This document shows positions 23,626-31,066 of a stretch of DNA of 47,750 nt, in pieces (position 1 is the stretch's first letter; the number at the start of each line of letters is the position of its first letter). Source of the DNA: Halorubrum kocurii JCM 14978 (GTDB taxonomy: Archaea; Halobacteriota; Halobacteria; Halobacteriales; Haloferacaceae); the NCBI RefSeq assembly GCF_000337355.1, contig NZ_AOJH01000035.1, positions 5,341 to 53,090 of the forward strand. The letters are read 5' to 3'. The notes below the pieces were generated by a model that did not search any database, had not been told where the DNA came from, and was given only the letters and a program-made list of their open reading frames with translations. The position numbers and the translations under genes were made by a program.

Positions 23626-24032
23626 CCACCTCCGGTGGACCGCGCGAACTCCTCGCCGATCACGTCGCTAATGGCGTCGTTCGTCCGCTGGAGGAGTGCT
23701 ATCAGCTCGGCCTGTGCGGCCTGCTGACGCTGGATCGTCTCGTCGTTCGACAGCTCGGTCTGGAGCTGCTTCAGCTCGGCCATCACCGAGTCGTCGAAGC
23801 CGCCGCGCTGCAGCTCCTGTTGCTTCCGCTGGTACTCGCGAAGCAGCGCCATCGCGTCGTCGTCGTCCTGTAACGCCTCGTCGGCCGCAACGAACTGTTG
23901 GTACGTCTCCGACTCGCCGAGAGCGTCGAGGAACTCGCGGAGCGCCGCCTCGACGTTCGTCTCCACGGCGTCCTCGTCGGGTCCACTCGCGACGCCCTCA
24001 GTCGCGTCGTCTGCATCCTGCGCGTCGCTCAC
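23616..24032 (-). CDS. YlbF/YmcA-like helical protein with Gly-Gly-Gly-Cys-Cys tail
   Basis: 138 residues. After an acidic leader, a long helical hairpin (ETNVEAALREFLDALGESET, LLREYQRKQQELQRGGFD, MAELKQLQTELSNDETIQRQ) resembles the YlbF/YmcA (Com_YlbF) fold. It ends STGGGCC. Bacterial YlbF-type proteins form complexes that modulate RNase Y; in this cluster the Cys-Cys tail suggests a metalloid link instead. It overlaps arsA by four bases (ATGA) and the next small gene by ten. The coupling implies that the product is made together with ArsA. Confidence 0.75.
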   Translation of the reverse strand: MSDAQDADDATEGVASGPDEDAVETNVEAALREFLDALGESETYQQFVAADEALQDDDDAMALLREYQRKQQELQRGGFDDSVMAELKQLQTELSNDETIQRQQAAQAELIALLQRTNDAISDVIGEEFARSTGGGCC

Positions 24033-25987
24033 GAGGGCGTCACCTCCGGTGCGTCTGCCTCGGTGATGTCCGCGAGCCCGGTGATCTCCTCGCCGAAGGC
24101 GCTGAGTTCGTCGAGCCCGATCGGTTCGTCCTGCCGGAGCGGCGCCGACATCAGCGGCGCGTCGAAGCGGTCGCGAATCTCCTCGAGATACCGCGCCTGC
24201 TGAGCGCGCCGATTCGCGAAGAAGGCGTTGTCGCCGTACTCCTCGGGGAGGAGGTAGTTGGCGACGACCAACGAGGTCTCGATGCCGACCTGATCTTCGA
24301 GGTCGGCGGCGGCCCGGTAGGCTTCCATCATAGGCGTGTACTCGGGGTACATCACGAACGCGAACGTGCTCCGTTCGGGGTCTTTCATCGTCTCGATGAC
24401 CTCGTCGTACTGGTCGCCCTTCGCGGGGGCGGCGCCCTTCGTCAGCGAGCCGAGGTCCATGAACCCCTTCCAGTCGGAGGGGAGTTCGAGCAAGCGGAGC
24501 GTGTGGCCCGTGGGGGCGGTGTCGAAGACGACCACGTCGTAGCCGTCCTCGTCGAAGTAGCTCACGAACTTCTCGAGGGCGGCCATCTCCTCGGCACAGG
24601 GGGACTCCAACTCCTCTTCGACGTTCGCGATTGCGGCGTCGACGTCGATCTGGGTGTCCTCTTTGTCCGCGTACATCTCGGTGACGTGGTCGAGGACCTG
24701 CTCCCGGTACTCGGCGAGCGCCTTTTCTTGGTCGATCCGCGCCGCGTCGAGGTTCTCCCGGCCGACCGAGGTGGGCTCGTGGCCCACTGGTTCGCCGAAG
24801 ATGTCCTCGAGATGCGCGGCCGGGTCGGTCGTGACGACGAGCGTCTCGTGGCCCGCCTCAGCGAGCTTCGTCGCCGCCGTCGAGGCGATCGTGCTCTTAC
24901 CGACGCCGCCCTTGCCGGTGAAAAAGAGGTACTGCGTCTCCTCGCCCGGCGTGAGCTGGTCGACGACCGCGTTGGGGTCCGCCATCGAATCGAAGTCGAC
25001 CGCGCCGTCGGCGTCGACGCGGCCCGTCTCCTCAGCGTCGGTCGCCGCGCCGACGTCGACGGTCGCTTCCCTGCCATCGTAGAGGACGCCACCCACGTCC
25101 GCGAGCAGGTCGAGGCCGGCGATCTCGCCGGGCTGAAGCGGGTACGTCGCCGTCGCGTCGGCGTCGAACTCCTCTCGCGCGCGCTCGACGACGGCCTGCT
25201 CGTCCGCGCGTTTCCCCTCGAAGAACGGGTCGTCACACACCGACTCAGGGAGGTAGCCGTTGAGGACCAGCAGCTGCGACTCGATCCCGAGATCAGCGAG
25301 GTCGCTCGCGCTGCGTTCGACCTCGTCGATCGAGGAGTCTTCGGGCTTGCCGACGAAGGCGAACGAGGTGCGCTCGTCGTCCTGAAGCGTGTCGATCGCG
25401 CGCTCGTAATCCTGTTTTTTGTCCTCCATCGAGGCCGCCGGCCCGATACAGGTCGAGCCGCCCTTCTCGAGTTCGGCGTTCCAGTCGGAGGGGAGCTCCA
25501 TGAGCCGGATGGTGTGACCCGTCGGCGCCGTGTCGAAGACCACGACGTCGTACTCGGGGCTGTCCATGAAGTCGACGAAGTTGTCGAAGGCGGCGATCTC
25601 CTCGACGCAGGGGCTGTTGAGCTGCTCTTCGACCGTCTGTATCTCCTCCTCGCCGAGCAGTTCGCGCATCGGCTCGATCGTCTCCTGGCGGTACTCCTCC
25701 GCGGCGGTGTCCGGGTCGATCTCGATCGCCGAGAGGTTCCCGACCCCGTCGATCGCGGTGACCTCGTGGCCGATGTCCTGCCCGAAGATGTCCGAGAGGT
25801 TCGGCGCGGGGTCGGTGGTCACCAGCAGCGTCTCGTAGTCGTTGTCGGCGAGCCACGTCGCGGTCGCACAGCTCACCGTGCTCTTGCCGACGCCGCCTTT
25901 CCCGCTGAAGAAGACGAACTCGGTCTCGTCGCTACTCGGTTCGACGACGTCACGCGCGCTCGTCGCCGTCGACTGTGATTGTGCCAT
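24029..25987 (-). CDS. arsA: Arsenite-stimulated ATPase ArsA (duplicated)
   Basis: 652 residues with two homologous ATPase halves. Each has a deviant Walker A GKGGVGKST (29-37 and 358-366) and a DTAPTGHT signal loop (152-159, and again near 490). The three arsenite-binding cysteines of bacterial ArsA have plausible counterparts at Cys127 (NSPC), Cys180 (GSTC) and Cys464 (ESPC). ArsA couples ATP to arsenite export through ArsB. It follows arsD by three bases. The two halves are joined by an acidic linker (about 310-345). No arsB or acr3 gene is seen within the window. Confidence 0.96.
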   Translation of the reverse strand: MAQSQSTATSARDVVEPSSDETEFVFFSGKGGVGKSTVSCATATWLADNDYETLLVTTDPAPNLSDIFGQDIGHEVTAIDGVGNLSAIEIDPDTAAEEYRQETIEPMRELLGEEEIQTVEEQLNSPCVEEIAAFDNFVDFMDSPEYDVVVFDTAPTGHTIRLMELPSDWNAELEKGGSTCIGPAASMEDKKQDYERAIDTLQDDERTSFAFVGKPEDSSIDEVERSASDLADLGIESQLLVLNGYLPESVCDDPFFEGKRADEQAVVERAREEFDADATATYPLQPGEIAGLDLLADVGGVLYDGREATVDVGAATDAEETGRVDADGAVDFDSMADPNAVVDQLTPGEETQYLFFTGKGGVGKSTIASTAATKLAEAGHETLVVTTDPAAHLEDIFGEPVGHEPTSVGRENLDAARIDQEKALAEYREQVLDHVTEMYADKEDTQIDVDAAIANVEEELESPCAEEMAALEKFVSYFDEDGYDVVVFDTAPTGHTLRLLELPSDWKGFMDLGSLTKGAAPAKGDQYDEVIETMKDPERSTFAFVMYPEYTPMMEAYRAAADLEDQVGIETSLVVANYLLPEEYGDNAFFANRRAQQARYLEEIRDRFDAPLMSAPLRQDEPIGLDELSAFGEEITGLADITEADAPEVTPS

Positions 25988-25990
25988 TCG

Positions 25991-26320
25991 TTAGGCCTCC
26001 TGGGGCGCCGGGCTCTCGTCGATGGCCGCGGTCAGTTCGTCGTACGAGAGGTACTCGCCCTCGGCGACGATCTCGTCGTCGACGACCGTGATCGGGAGGA
26101 TCGACGGGCCGTCCTCCTGGACGCGGTCGTAGATCCACTGTGTTTCGAGGAACTGGTCGATGTTGTGCTGCATGTTCGCACGGGTGACCTCGAGGTCGTC
26201 GAACGCGTCCTCGAGCTGGTCGAGCGCCGCGCTGACCTCGACGAGTTCGTCGTCGGGGTCGGGACCGCAGACGCCGGTGGAGCAACACATCGCTTCTTCG
26301 TACAGGGTGAGTTCGGTCAT
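25991..26320 (-). CDS. arsD: Arsenical metallochaperone ArsD
   Basis: 109 residues starting MTELTLYEEAMCCSTGVCG. Cys12, Cys13 and Cys18 are exactly where ArsD binds arsenite before handing it to ArsA. The thioredoxin-like remainder includes DQLEDAFDDLEVTRANMQHN and LPITVVDDEIVAEGEY. The extra C-terminal vicinal Cys pairs of some bacterial ArsD are missing. The frame extends upstream to other ATGs, but the family N-terminus fixes this start. First gene of the operon. Confidence 0.95.
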   Translation of the reverse strand: MTELTLYEEAMCCSTGVCGPDPDDELVEVSAALDQLEDAFDDLEVTRANMQHNIDQFLETQWIYDRVQEDGPSILPITVVDDEIVAEGEYLSYDELTAAIDESPAPQEA

Positions 26321-26738
26321 GGTGGAGTCGGATCGTCGTCGATCGCCTGAGCTGTCGTTCACAGGGAGACGCGCTGTCCGCGCGTCCGCTGCGACCGATT
26401 CATCTGAACAAATCTTCATACAATGATAAGGGCTTCGGTCGGGTTTCCCGTGTCGGCCGTGCGGTCGAGAGCTCAGTACGGTCCGGCACAGCACACTCGA
26501 TCTGTTGGTAGCTGTGATCTCTATCCGTCGCACGAGACGCTTTTGAACGCCGTCGAACCGGGACTCTCACCGGGACGAACGCCGTTCGCCGTCACACTCC
26601 TCACGGGTCTCGGCGTCGGTTCGACCGTCTCAAACGAGACGGTACGGCTGAACGATCTCTCTATCGTCTGTGTCGATGGCTACCGGAGTTGAGACGGGAG
26701 TCCACAACGCTTAATCTCGTATCGGCTCAATCGACTGT
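26321..26738. other. Divergent arsD/arsR control region
   Basis: 418 bases. On the minus strand CCTTATCATTG (about 26420-26431) is a candidate TATA for arsD, implying an untranslated leader of some 70 bases. On the plus strand CGCTTAATCTC (about 26708-26718) lies 20-30 bases before the arsR ATG. A perfect 8-bp hairpin is at 26624-26643. Frames through the middle do not look coding. Confidence 0.5.
26624..26643. promoter_or_regulatory. Hairpin or operator between arsD and arsR
   Basis: Arms ACCGTCTC and GAGACGGT around AAAC, about 95 bases upstream of arsR. A candidate ArsR operator, but it lies further from both starts than usual. Confidence 0.4.
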
Positions 26739-27134
26739 ATGTCATCGACCGATCGGCTGCGGCGGTACGTCGCCGACGAGTGCGGCTCTTGTACCGACGA
26801 GGATCTGTCTGAACGGCTGGCGGAATTGGAGGAGTTGACCGATGCCGCAGGCGGGTCAGCCCTCGAGACCGACATCGAACTGCTGTCGGCGCTCGGGAAC
26901 GAGACGCGGTACAAGATCGTTCGGATGCTCCACACGGCCGACGACGAGGAGCTGTGCGTGTGCGAGCTCTCGCCGCTGTTGGACGTGAGCGACAGCGCGA
27001 TCAGCCACGCGCTCTCGAAGCTCACCGACGCCGGTCTCGTCACGCGCCGGAAGGAGGGCAAGTGGCGGATGTACCGCGCTACGCCGCGTGCGAACGCCGT
27101 CCTCGTCGCGCTCGACGGCTCGCGATCGCTGTGA
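26739..27134 (+). CDS. arsR: ArsR-family metalloregulator
   Basis: 131 residues: about 45 residues of N-terminal extension with a Cys pair (ADECGSCTDE), then the winged helix ELLSALGNETRYKIVRMLH, with LCVCELSPLLDVSDSAISHA as the metal-binding helix (Cys-Val-Cys) running into the recognition helix, and RRKEGKWRMYRATPRA as the wing. ELCVCEL is the arsenite/antimonite site of classical ArsR. It should repress the divergent arsD-arsA operon until arsenite binds. Leaderless promoter likely. Confidence 0.93.
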   Translation: MSSTDRLRRYVADECGSCTDEDLSERLAELEELTDAAGGSALETDIELLSALGNETRYKIVRMLHTADDEELCVCELSPLLDVSDSAISHALSKLTDAGLVTRRKEGKWRMYRATPRANAVLVALDGSRSL

Positions 27135-27205
27135 GCAGAGTCAGGAGCGCTCCCGAATTCTCGCGTTCGTTTCGAACACCGCCGAGCGAGCGGTAGCCGT
27201 CGGCG

Positions 27206-27583
27206 TCACCCGTGAAACCGGTACAGCGACGTGACGTACGGCAGCCGGTTGAGCATCCAGATCGCGACCGGGAGCCCTATGACGGTGATCGCGAGGAACG
27301 ACGCCACGTTCGCCCACAGCAGGCTCAGCCACCACCCGACGACGACGAAGTAGATCGCCCGGACGACGAGCGAGCGTTGCCCGCTCGCCGACTCGGGCTC
27401 CGAAAGCGACCGCGGCTCCGCGAGCGTGAGCACCGTCGGCACGAGGTTGATCAGCTTGATGCCGATCGGAAGCAGGACGACCGTGACGTTGAGCAGCCAC
27501 GCGGTGTTGACGACGATCGGCGTCGCCCACCAGCCGACGAACACGAACCACAGCGCACGGACGAGGAGGGATCGTTGTGTCAT
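27206..27583 (-). CDS. YccF-domain membrane protein
   Basis: 125 residues from MTQRSLLVRALWFVFVGWWA. Two copies of the YccF motif: the first at the N-terminus, and RSLVVRAIYFVVVGWWLSLL in the second half. Four membrane helices in all; each copy ends with GIKLINLVPTVLTL or GLPVAIWMLNRLPYV. The function is unknown; bacterial YccF sits in the inner membrane. The internal symmetry indicates a duplicated two-helix unit. It converges with arsR, 71 bases apart. Confidence 0.88.
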   Translation of the reverse strand: MTQRSLLVRALWFVFVGWWATPIVVNTAWLLNVTVVLLPIGIKLINLVPTVLTLAEPRSLSEPESASGQRSLVVRAIYFVVVGWWLSLLWANVASFLAITVIGLPVAIWMLNRLPYVTSLYRFHG

Positions 27584-27755
27584 TGGTTCCGCTAGACGCC
27601 CCGGCGGTAAATCCGTATCGTCGATCCCGGCGGTCTCGACTCCCTCGGACGGGGACGACCGCAAACCGGGGCGTCAGCGGCGGCGAGCACGGAGCGGTCC
27701 ACGGATGCGCTGCGGCGACGGGCTGTTCCGCTGCGGCTGTGCGTGCGCAGCCCGA

Positions 27756-27804
27756 CACGAGGCGGCGCTCCGCCGGAGGGAACACGAGGCGGCGCTCCGC
27801 CGGA
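27756..27804 (+). repeat. 22-bp direct repeat, two copies
   Basis: CACGAGGCGGCGCTCCGCCG plus two more bases at 27756-27777 and 27783-27804 (period 27). Each contains the palindrome GGCGGCGCTCCGCC. It abuts the DUF4112 relic. Confidence 0.85.
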
Positions 27805-27983
27805 TGAAAATCGTCGCGCACGCGCTGGACGAAAGCGTCCAGATTCCGGGGACGAACGCCAGCGTCGGGATCGATCCGATTCTCGACGTCGTCCCGGTCA
27901 CCGGCGACCTGGTCAGCGCCTCGACCCCGTGCGTCGGCACGCTCTTCGACGCGTTCTGGAAGGCGAACGTGCGCAACGTCTAG
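27804..27983 (+). pseudogene. Truncated DUF4112 gene copy
   Basis: 59 codons beginning MKIVAHALDESVQIPGTNAS, then VGIDPILDVVPVTGDLVSAS, and ending TLFDAFWKANVRNV. The first part matches the N-terminal core of the DUF4112 gene at 16921-17325 (VLDEGVRVPGTNYRIGVDPL) and the end matches its FDAVWKANKRN. The hydrophobic middle of about 35 residues is deleted and replaced by a few unrelated codons. A TAG cuts the chain just after the match. This is an internally deleted relic; expression as a micro-protein is possible but unsupported. Confidence 0.75.
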
Positions 27984-28276
27984 GGCGTGCTCGCGGACCT
28001 CGGCGTCTCCGCGTCTCGCCTGTGACGGGGCGCGAGGGGCAGCGGCCGGTCGGCGGACCCCACGTTCTCGTCCACGAGGTTTCGGAAGACGCCTTCCATC
28101 ACATCCTCGAACTCGAAACCGGAGAGATCATCCAAGACGGGTATCGAGGAACGGACGGTACCCGTCTGTCACCGCCTTCGCGGCAACGCTTTCTCGACAA
28201 ACGTGTCACCGACTGACACGACCGCCGATCAGTCCACGCCGACGGTGCAGTTGCGCCGAGCGGGTGCCTACGCTGA
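27984..28276. other. Relic-bearing intergenic region before livF
   Basis: Between the DUF4112 relic and livF I see only the nuclease relic. No intact gene. The last 60 bases before the livF stop hold no clear terminator. Confidence 0.5.
28061..28142 (-). pseudogene. N-terminal relic of an Mrr-like nuclease gene
   Basis: On the minus strand this stretch reads VLDDLSGFEFEDVMEGVFRN followed by LVDENV, almost identical to the first 27 residues of the Mrr-like gene at 40169-41533 (VLDDLSGFEFEDVMEDVFRN, then LGYENV). The homology stops abruptly on both sides and the ATG is lost (ATA in its place). Confidence 0.75.
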
Positions 28277-28981
28277 TCACCCGCCGAGGAACCGCTCGCG
28301 GACCTCCTGATCGTGTAGCAACTCGTCGCCCAGCCCTTCGTATGCGTTTTCGCCGTTCACGAGGACGTACCCTCGGTCGCACCGTCGTAAGGCCTTCTTG
28401 GCGTTCTGTTCGACCATCAGAACCGCTGTTCCCGCAGCATTGATCTCGTCGATCCGGTCGAACATGTCCTCGACGAGGTCTGGCGCTAACCCCGCGGACG
28501 GCTCGTCCAGTAACAGGATGTCTGGGTCTACCATCAGCGCCGACCCCATCGCTAGCATCTGCTGTTGGCCGCCGCTCATGGTTCCGGCGCGCTGCCGTTG
28601 TCGCTCTTTCAGAATCGGGAACCGGTTGAGAATCTCCTCCAGCCGGTCCTCGGGGACCTCCGGCAGACTGAACGCGCCCATAAGGAGGTTTTCTCGAACC
28701 GTCATCGAGGGAAAGAGGTTGTCGCTCTGTGGCACGTAGCTAACCCCTCGCTCGATGACGGCGTTCGTGTCCATGCCCTCGACGGATTCTCCGTTGAGCG
28801 TGATCGACCCGTCCATGTACGTCGTCAGCCCGAGGACGGATTTCATCGCCGTGGACTTCCCCGCGCCGTTCGGCCCGACGATCGTCACGTATTCGTCGTC
28901 TTCAACGGTCATATCGACGTTCGAGAGGATCTGAAGGTCTCCGTACCCGGCGTCCAACCCCTCGATTTCGAGCACCGTCAT
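28277..28981 (-). CDS. livF: Branched-chain-type ABC transporter ATPase, LivF
   Basis: 234 residues. Walker A GPNGAGKS (36-43), Q-loop near SYVPQSDNLFPSMTV, signature MSGGQQQMLAMGSALM, Walker B DILLLDEPSAGLAP, and switch His replaced by Gln in LMVEQNAKKAL, all normal for LivF. The short C-terminus (DQEVRERFLGG) is the LivF ending. It overlaps livG by four bases and is the last gene of the eight-gene operon that starts at 38724. It powers import together with LivG. Confidence 0.95.
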   Translation of the reverse strand: MTVLEIEGLDAGYGDLQILSNVDMTVEDDEYVTIVGPNGAGKSTAMKSVLGLTTYMDGSITLNGESVEGMDTNAVIERGVSYVPQSDNLFPSMTVRENLLMGAFSLPEVPEDRLEEILNRFPILKERQRQRAGTMSGGQQQMLAMGSALMVDPDILLLDEPSAGLAPDLVEDMFDRIDEINAAGTAVLMVEQNAKKALRRCDRGYVLVNGENAYEGLGDELLHDQEVRERFLGG

Positions 28982-29814
28982 ACGTCATCACCGCCGAGGT
29001 ACGCCTCGATCACACGCTCGTCTGACTGGACCGCTTCCGGAGCGCCCGTCGTCAGGACCGCGCCTTGGTGCATGACCACGACGCGCTCGCAGTTGTCCAT
29101 GATGAGATCGATGTCGTGCTCGATGAGGAGGAACGAGTAGCCATCCTCGACGAGGGCTTCGATCCGACCGAGAATCTTCTGTTCGAGGGTCGGATTCACC
29201 CCGGCCAACGGCTCGTCCAACAACACGATATCTGGGTCAGTCAACAGCGCACGGGCGATTTCGAGGAGTTTCCGCTGGCCTCCTGAAAGGCTGCCGGCGG
29301 GCTCGTCGAGTAGGTGGTCGATCTCGAAGAACACCGCGATTTCGCGGGCTCGGTCCCGGATCACCTGCTCTTCCTCGACGAACTGGTCTCCCCGGATCCA
29401 CGCCCCGCGGAGCCGTTCACCGTGTTGGTTCATCGGGGCCAGCAGCAGGTTCTCGAACACGGTCATGTCGGCGAGCTCACGCGGGATTTGGAAGGTCCGA
29501 ACCATGCCCTGCTGGGCGATGGCCGGCGGCTCCTTACCAGTAATATCCGTCTCGTACAGGTGGACTCGCCCGTCGTCCGGCTTATGGAAGCCGGTGAGGC
29601 AGTTGAACAGGGTCGTTTTCCCGGCACCGTTCGGGCCGATCAGTCCGGTGATACCGGGATCGACGGTCAGATCGACGCCGTCGAGCGCTGTGATGCCGCC
29701 GAACTGCTTTGTGATCCCTTCTATTCGGAGAATCGGGTCGCCGTCGTCTCCGATTTTCGGGCTGTCAGTTGGCGTTACGCCGGGTGTCGGAGTCGGTGTG
29801 TTCTGTTCAGACAT
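28978..29814 (-). CDS. livG: Branched-chain-type ABC transporter ATPase, LivG
   Basis: 278 residues. A Thr/Pro-rich leader of about 25 residues precedes ILRIEGITKQFGGITALDGV and Walker A GPNGAGKTTLFN. The LivG-specific GMVRTFQIPRELADMTVFEN follows, then LSGGQRKLLEIARALL, Walker B DIVLLDEPLAGVNP and the switch region LLIEHDIDLIM. The C-terminal helix (EAVQSDERVIEAYLGG) is typical. It overlaps livM upstream by eight bases. Confidence 0.95.
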   Translation of the reverse strand: MSEQNTPTPTPGVTPTDSPKIGDDGDPILRIEGITKQFGGITALDGVDLTVDPGITGLIGPNGAGKTTLFNCLTGFHKPDDGRVHLYETDITGKEPPAIAQQGMVRTFQIPRELADMTVFENLLLAPMNQHGERLRGAWIRGDQFVEEEQVIRDRAREIAVFFEIDHLLDEPAGSLSGGQRKLLEIARALLTDPDIVLLDEPLAGVNPTLEQKILGRIEALVEDGYSFLLIEHDIDLIMDNCERVVVMHQGAVLTTGAPEAVQSDERVIEAYLGGDDV

Positions 29815-31066
29815 CGTCGGTCCCTCCCGAGGAGTCCCGCGACGGTAGCGGGATGTCGTAGTCCTGTTCGCCGAGGAGGCCCTCGGGCCGGTAGTACAGG
29901 ATGAGTATCAGCACGACGCCGATCAGCATGAGCCGGGACGCTGCGAGCTGAATGGAGTACTGAGACGGGACGTCGATGAACCGCGTTCCGTTGCGGATGC
30001 CCCAGAAGAACGCGGTGCCGAGAATGACGCCTTTGTTGTTGGCGGTGCCGCCGACGATGACGGCCGTGAAGGCGTAAAACGTGATCGTCGCGGCGAACTG
30101 GTCGGGCGCGATGAACCCGATGTTGATCGCCCACAGCGCCCCGGCGGCCCCCGCGAGCGCCGACCCGAGCATCAGCGCTTGCAACTTGTACTGGAACGTC
30201 TCCTTACCGAGCGCTCGCGGGACGTCTTCGTCTTCGCGGATCGCTCGCAAGACCCTGCCGTACGGGCTGTTGATCGTCCGTTCGACTAACCAGTACCCGC
30301 CACCGAGCGCCGCGACCGATAGCAGGAGGACGAACCGGTCGTAATCCATTCCGCCCTTGGGGCCGGCCGTCGGGTCGAACAGCCAGAGCGTGTTCCGGGT
30401 CAGTTCGACCATGCCGTCGCTCAGCGTCGGAAGGACGAAGTACCAGACGGCGACGAGGGGAACTAAGACGCCGAGGACGAGTTTCCCGCGGCGACCCTGT
30501 CGTCGGAACGCCCTCGCGAGCCAGTAGCCGGTGAGCCCGAACGCGGCGAGTGACAGGATACCGAAGACGGCCATGTTCAGCGTGAAGCTGCCCAGGCTGA
30601 GCGGGAAGACGTCTCGAAGCGGTGCGTGAACGGTGTTGATACCGAAGGGCCCGTTGAACAGCCATTCCTCGTCGTTCACCACGGTGGTGAGGATCGTGGC
30701 GATTCCGAGCGCCGTGATCGCCAGGTAGTCTTCCCGGAGGCGCAGCGTCGGGACCCCCACTGCGAGAGAGACTAACGCGGCGGCGATCATGCCGCCGAGG
30801 ACGCCGAGTAGCCAGCCGAAGAGACTCCCGATCGGGCCGAGCACACCGAATAGCTCCGGGAGTGCGAATCCGCCGATGCCGCTGTACCCGGCGGCACCGG
30901 CGGGCATCGTCAGGACCACGGTCACGTACGCGCCGATCATGAAGTACGCGACGTGGCCGAAGTCGATGAGGCCGGTAAACCCGAATTTGAGGTTCAGCCC
31001 GATACCGAACAGGCTGTAAATCGCAATGAACGTCAGGAGCGAGATGATGAAGTCAGCGACCGCCAT
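29807..31066 (-). CDS. livM: Branched-chain-type ABC transporter permease, LivM
   Basis: 419 residues with about ten membrane helices. The LivM marks are the N-terminal LNLKFGFTGLIDFGHVAYFM, then VGVPTLRLREDYLAITALG and the ATPase-contacting RAIREDEDVPRALGKETFQY (EAA-like loop). A 100-residue internal segment (PLRDVFPLSLGS to YDRFVLLLSV) contains extra helices, longer than in most LivM. The short tail after YYRPEGLL is hydrophilic. It shares one base with the livH stop (TAATG). Confidence 0.94.
   Translation of the reverse strand: MAVADFIISLLTFIAIYSLFGIGLNLKFGFTGLIDFGHVAYFMIGAYVTVVLTMPAGAAGYSGIGGFALPELFGVLGPIGSLFGWLLGVLGGMIAAALVSLAVGVPTLRLREDYLAITALGIATILTTVVNDEEWLFNGPFGINTVHAPLRDVFPLSLGSFTLNMAVFGILSLAAFGLTGYWLARAFRRQGRRGKLVLGVLVPLVAVWYFVLPTLSDGMVELTRNTLWLFDPTAGPKGGMDYDRFVLLLSVAALGGGYWLVERTINSPYGRVLRAIREDEDVPRALGKETFQYKLQALMLGSALAGAAGALWAINIGFIAPDQFAATITFYAFTAVIVGGTANNKGVILGTAFFWGIRNGTRFIDVPSQYSIQLAASRLMLIGVVLILILYYRPEGLLGEQDYDIPLPSRDSSGGTDDV

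Noticed and set aside
23696-25978. A 760-codon open frame on the plus strand opposite arsA
   Set aside because: It is the mirror of a clear two-domain ArsA gene; its sequence is Arg/Val/Leu-rich without motifs. High GC with few stops makes such antisense frames common here.
26423-26692. 89-codon frame between arsD and arsR
   Set aside because: It crosses the divergent control region and hairpin, has no recognisable domain and poor codon use.
23407-27134. A complete arsenite efflux system
   Set aside because: ArsD, ArsA and ArsR are clear, but no ArsB or Acr3 membrane pump is encoded nearby; I do not claim one.
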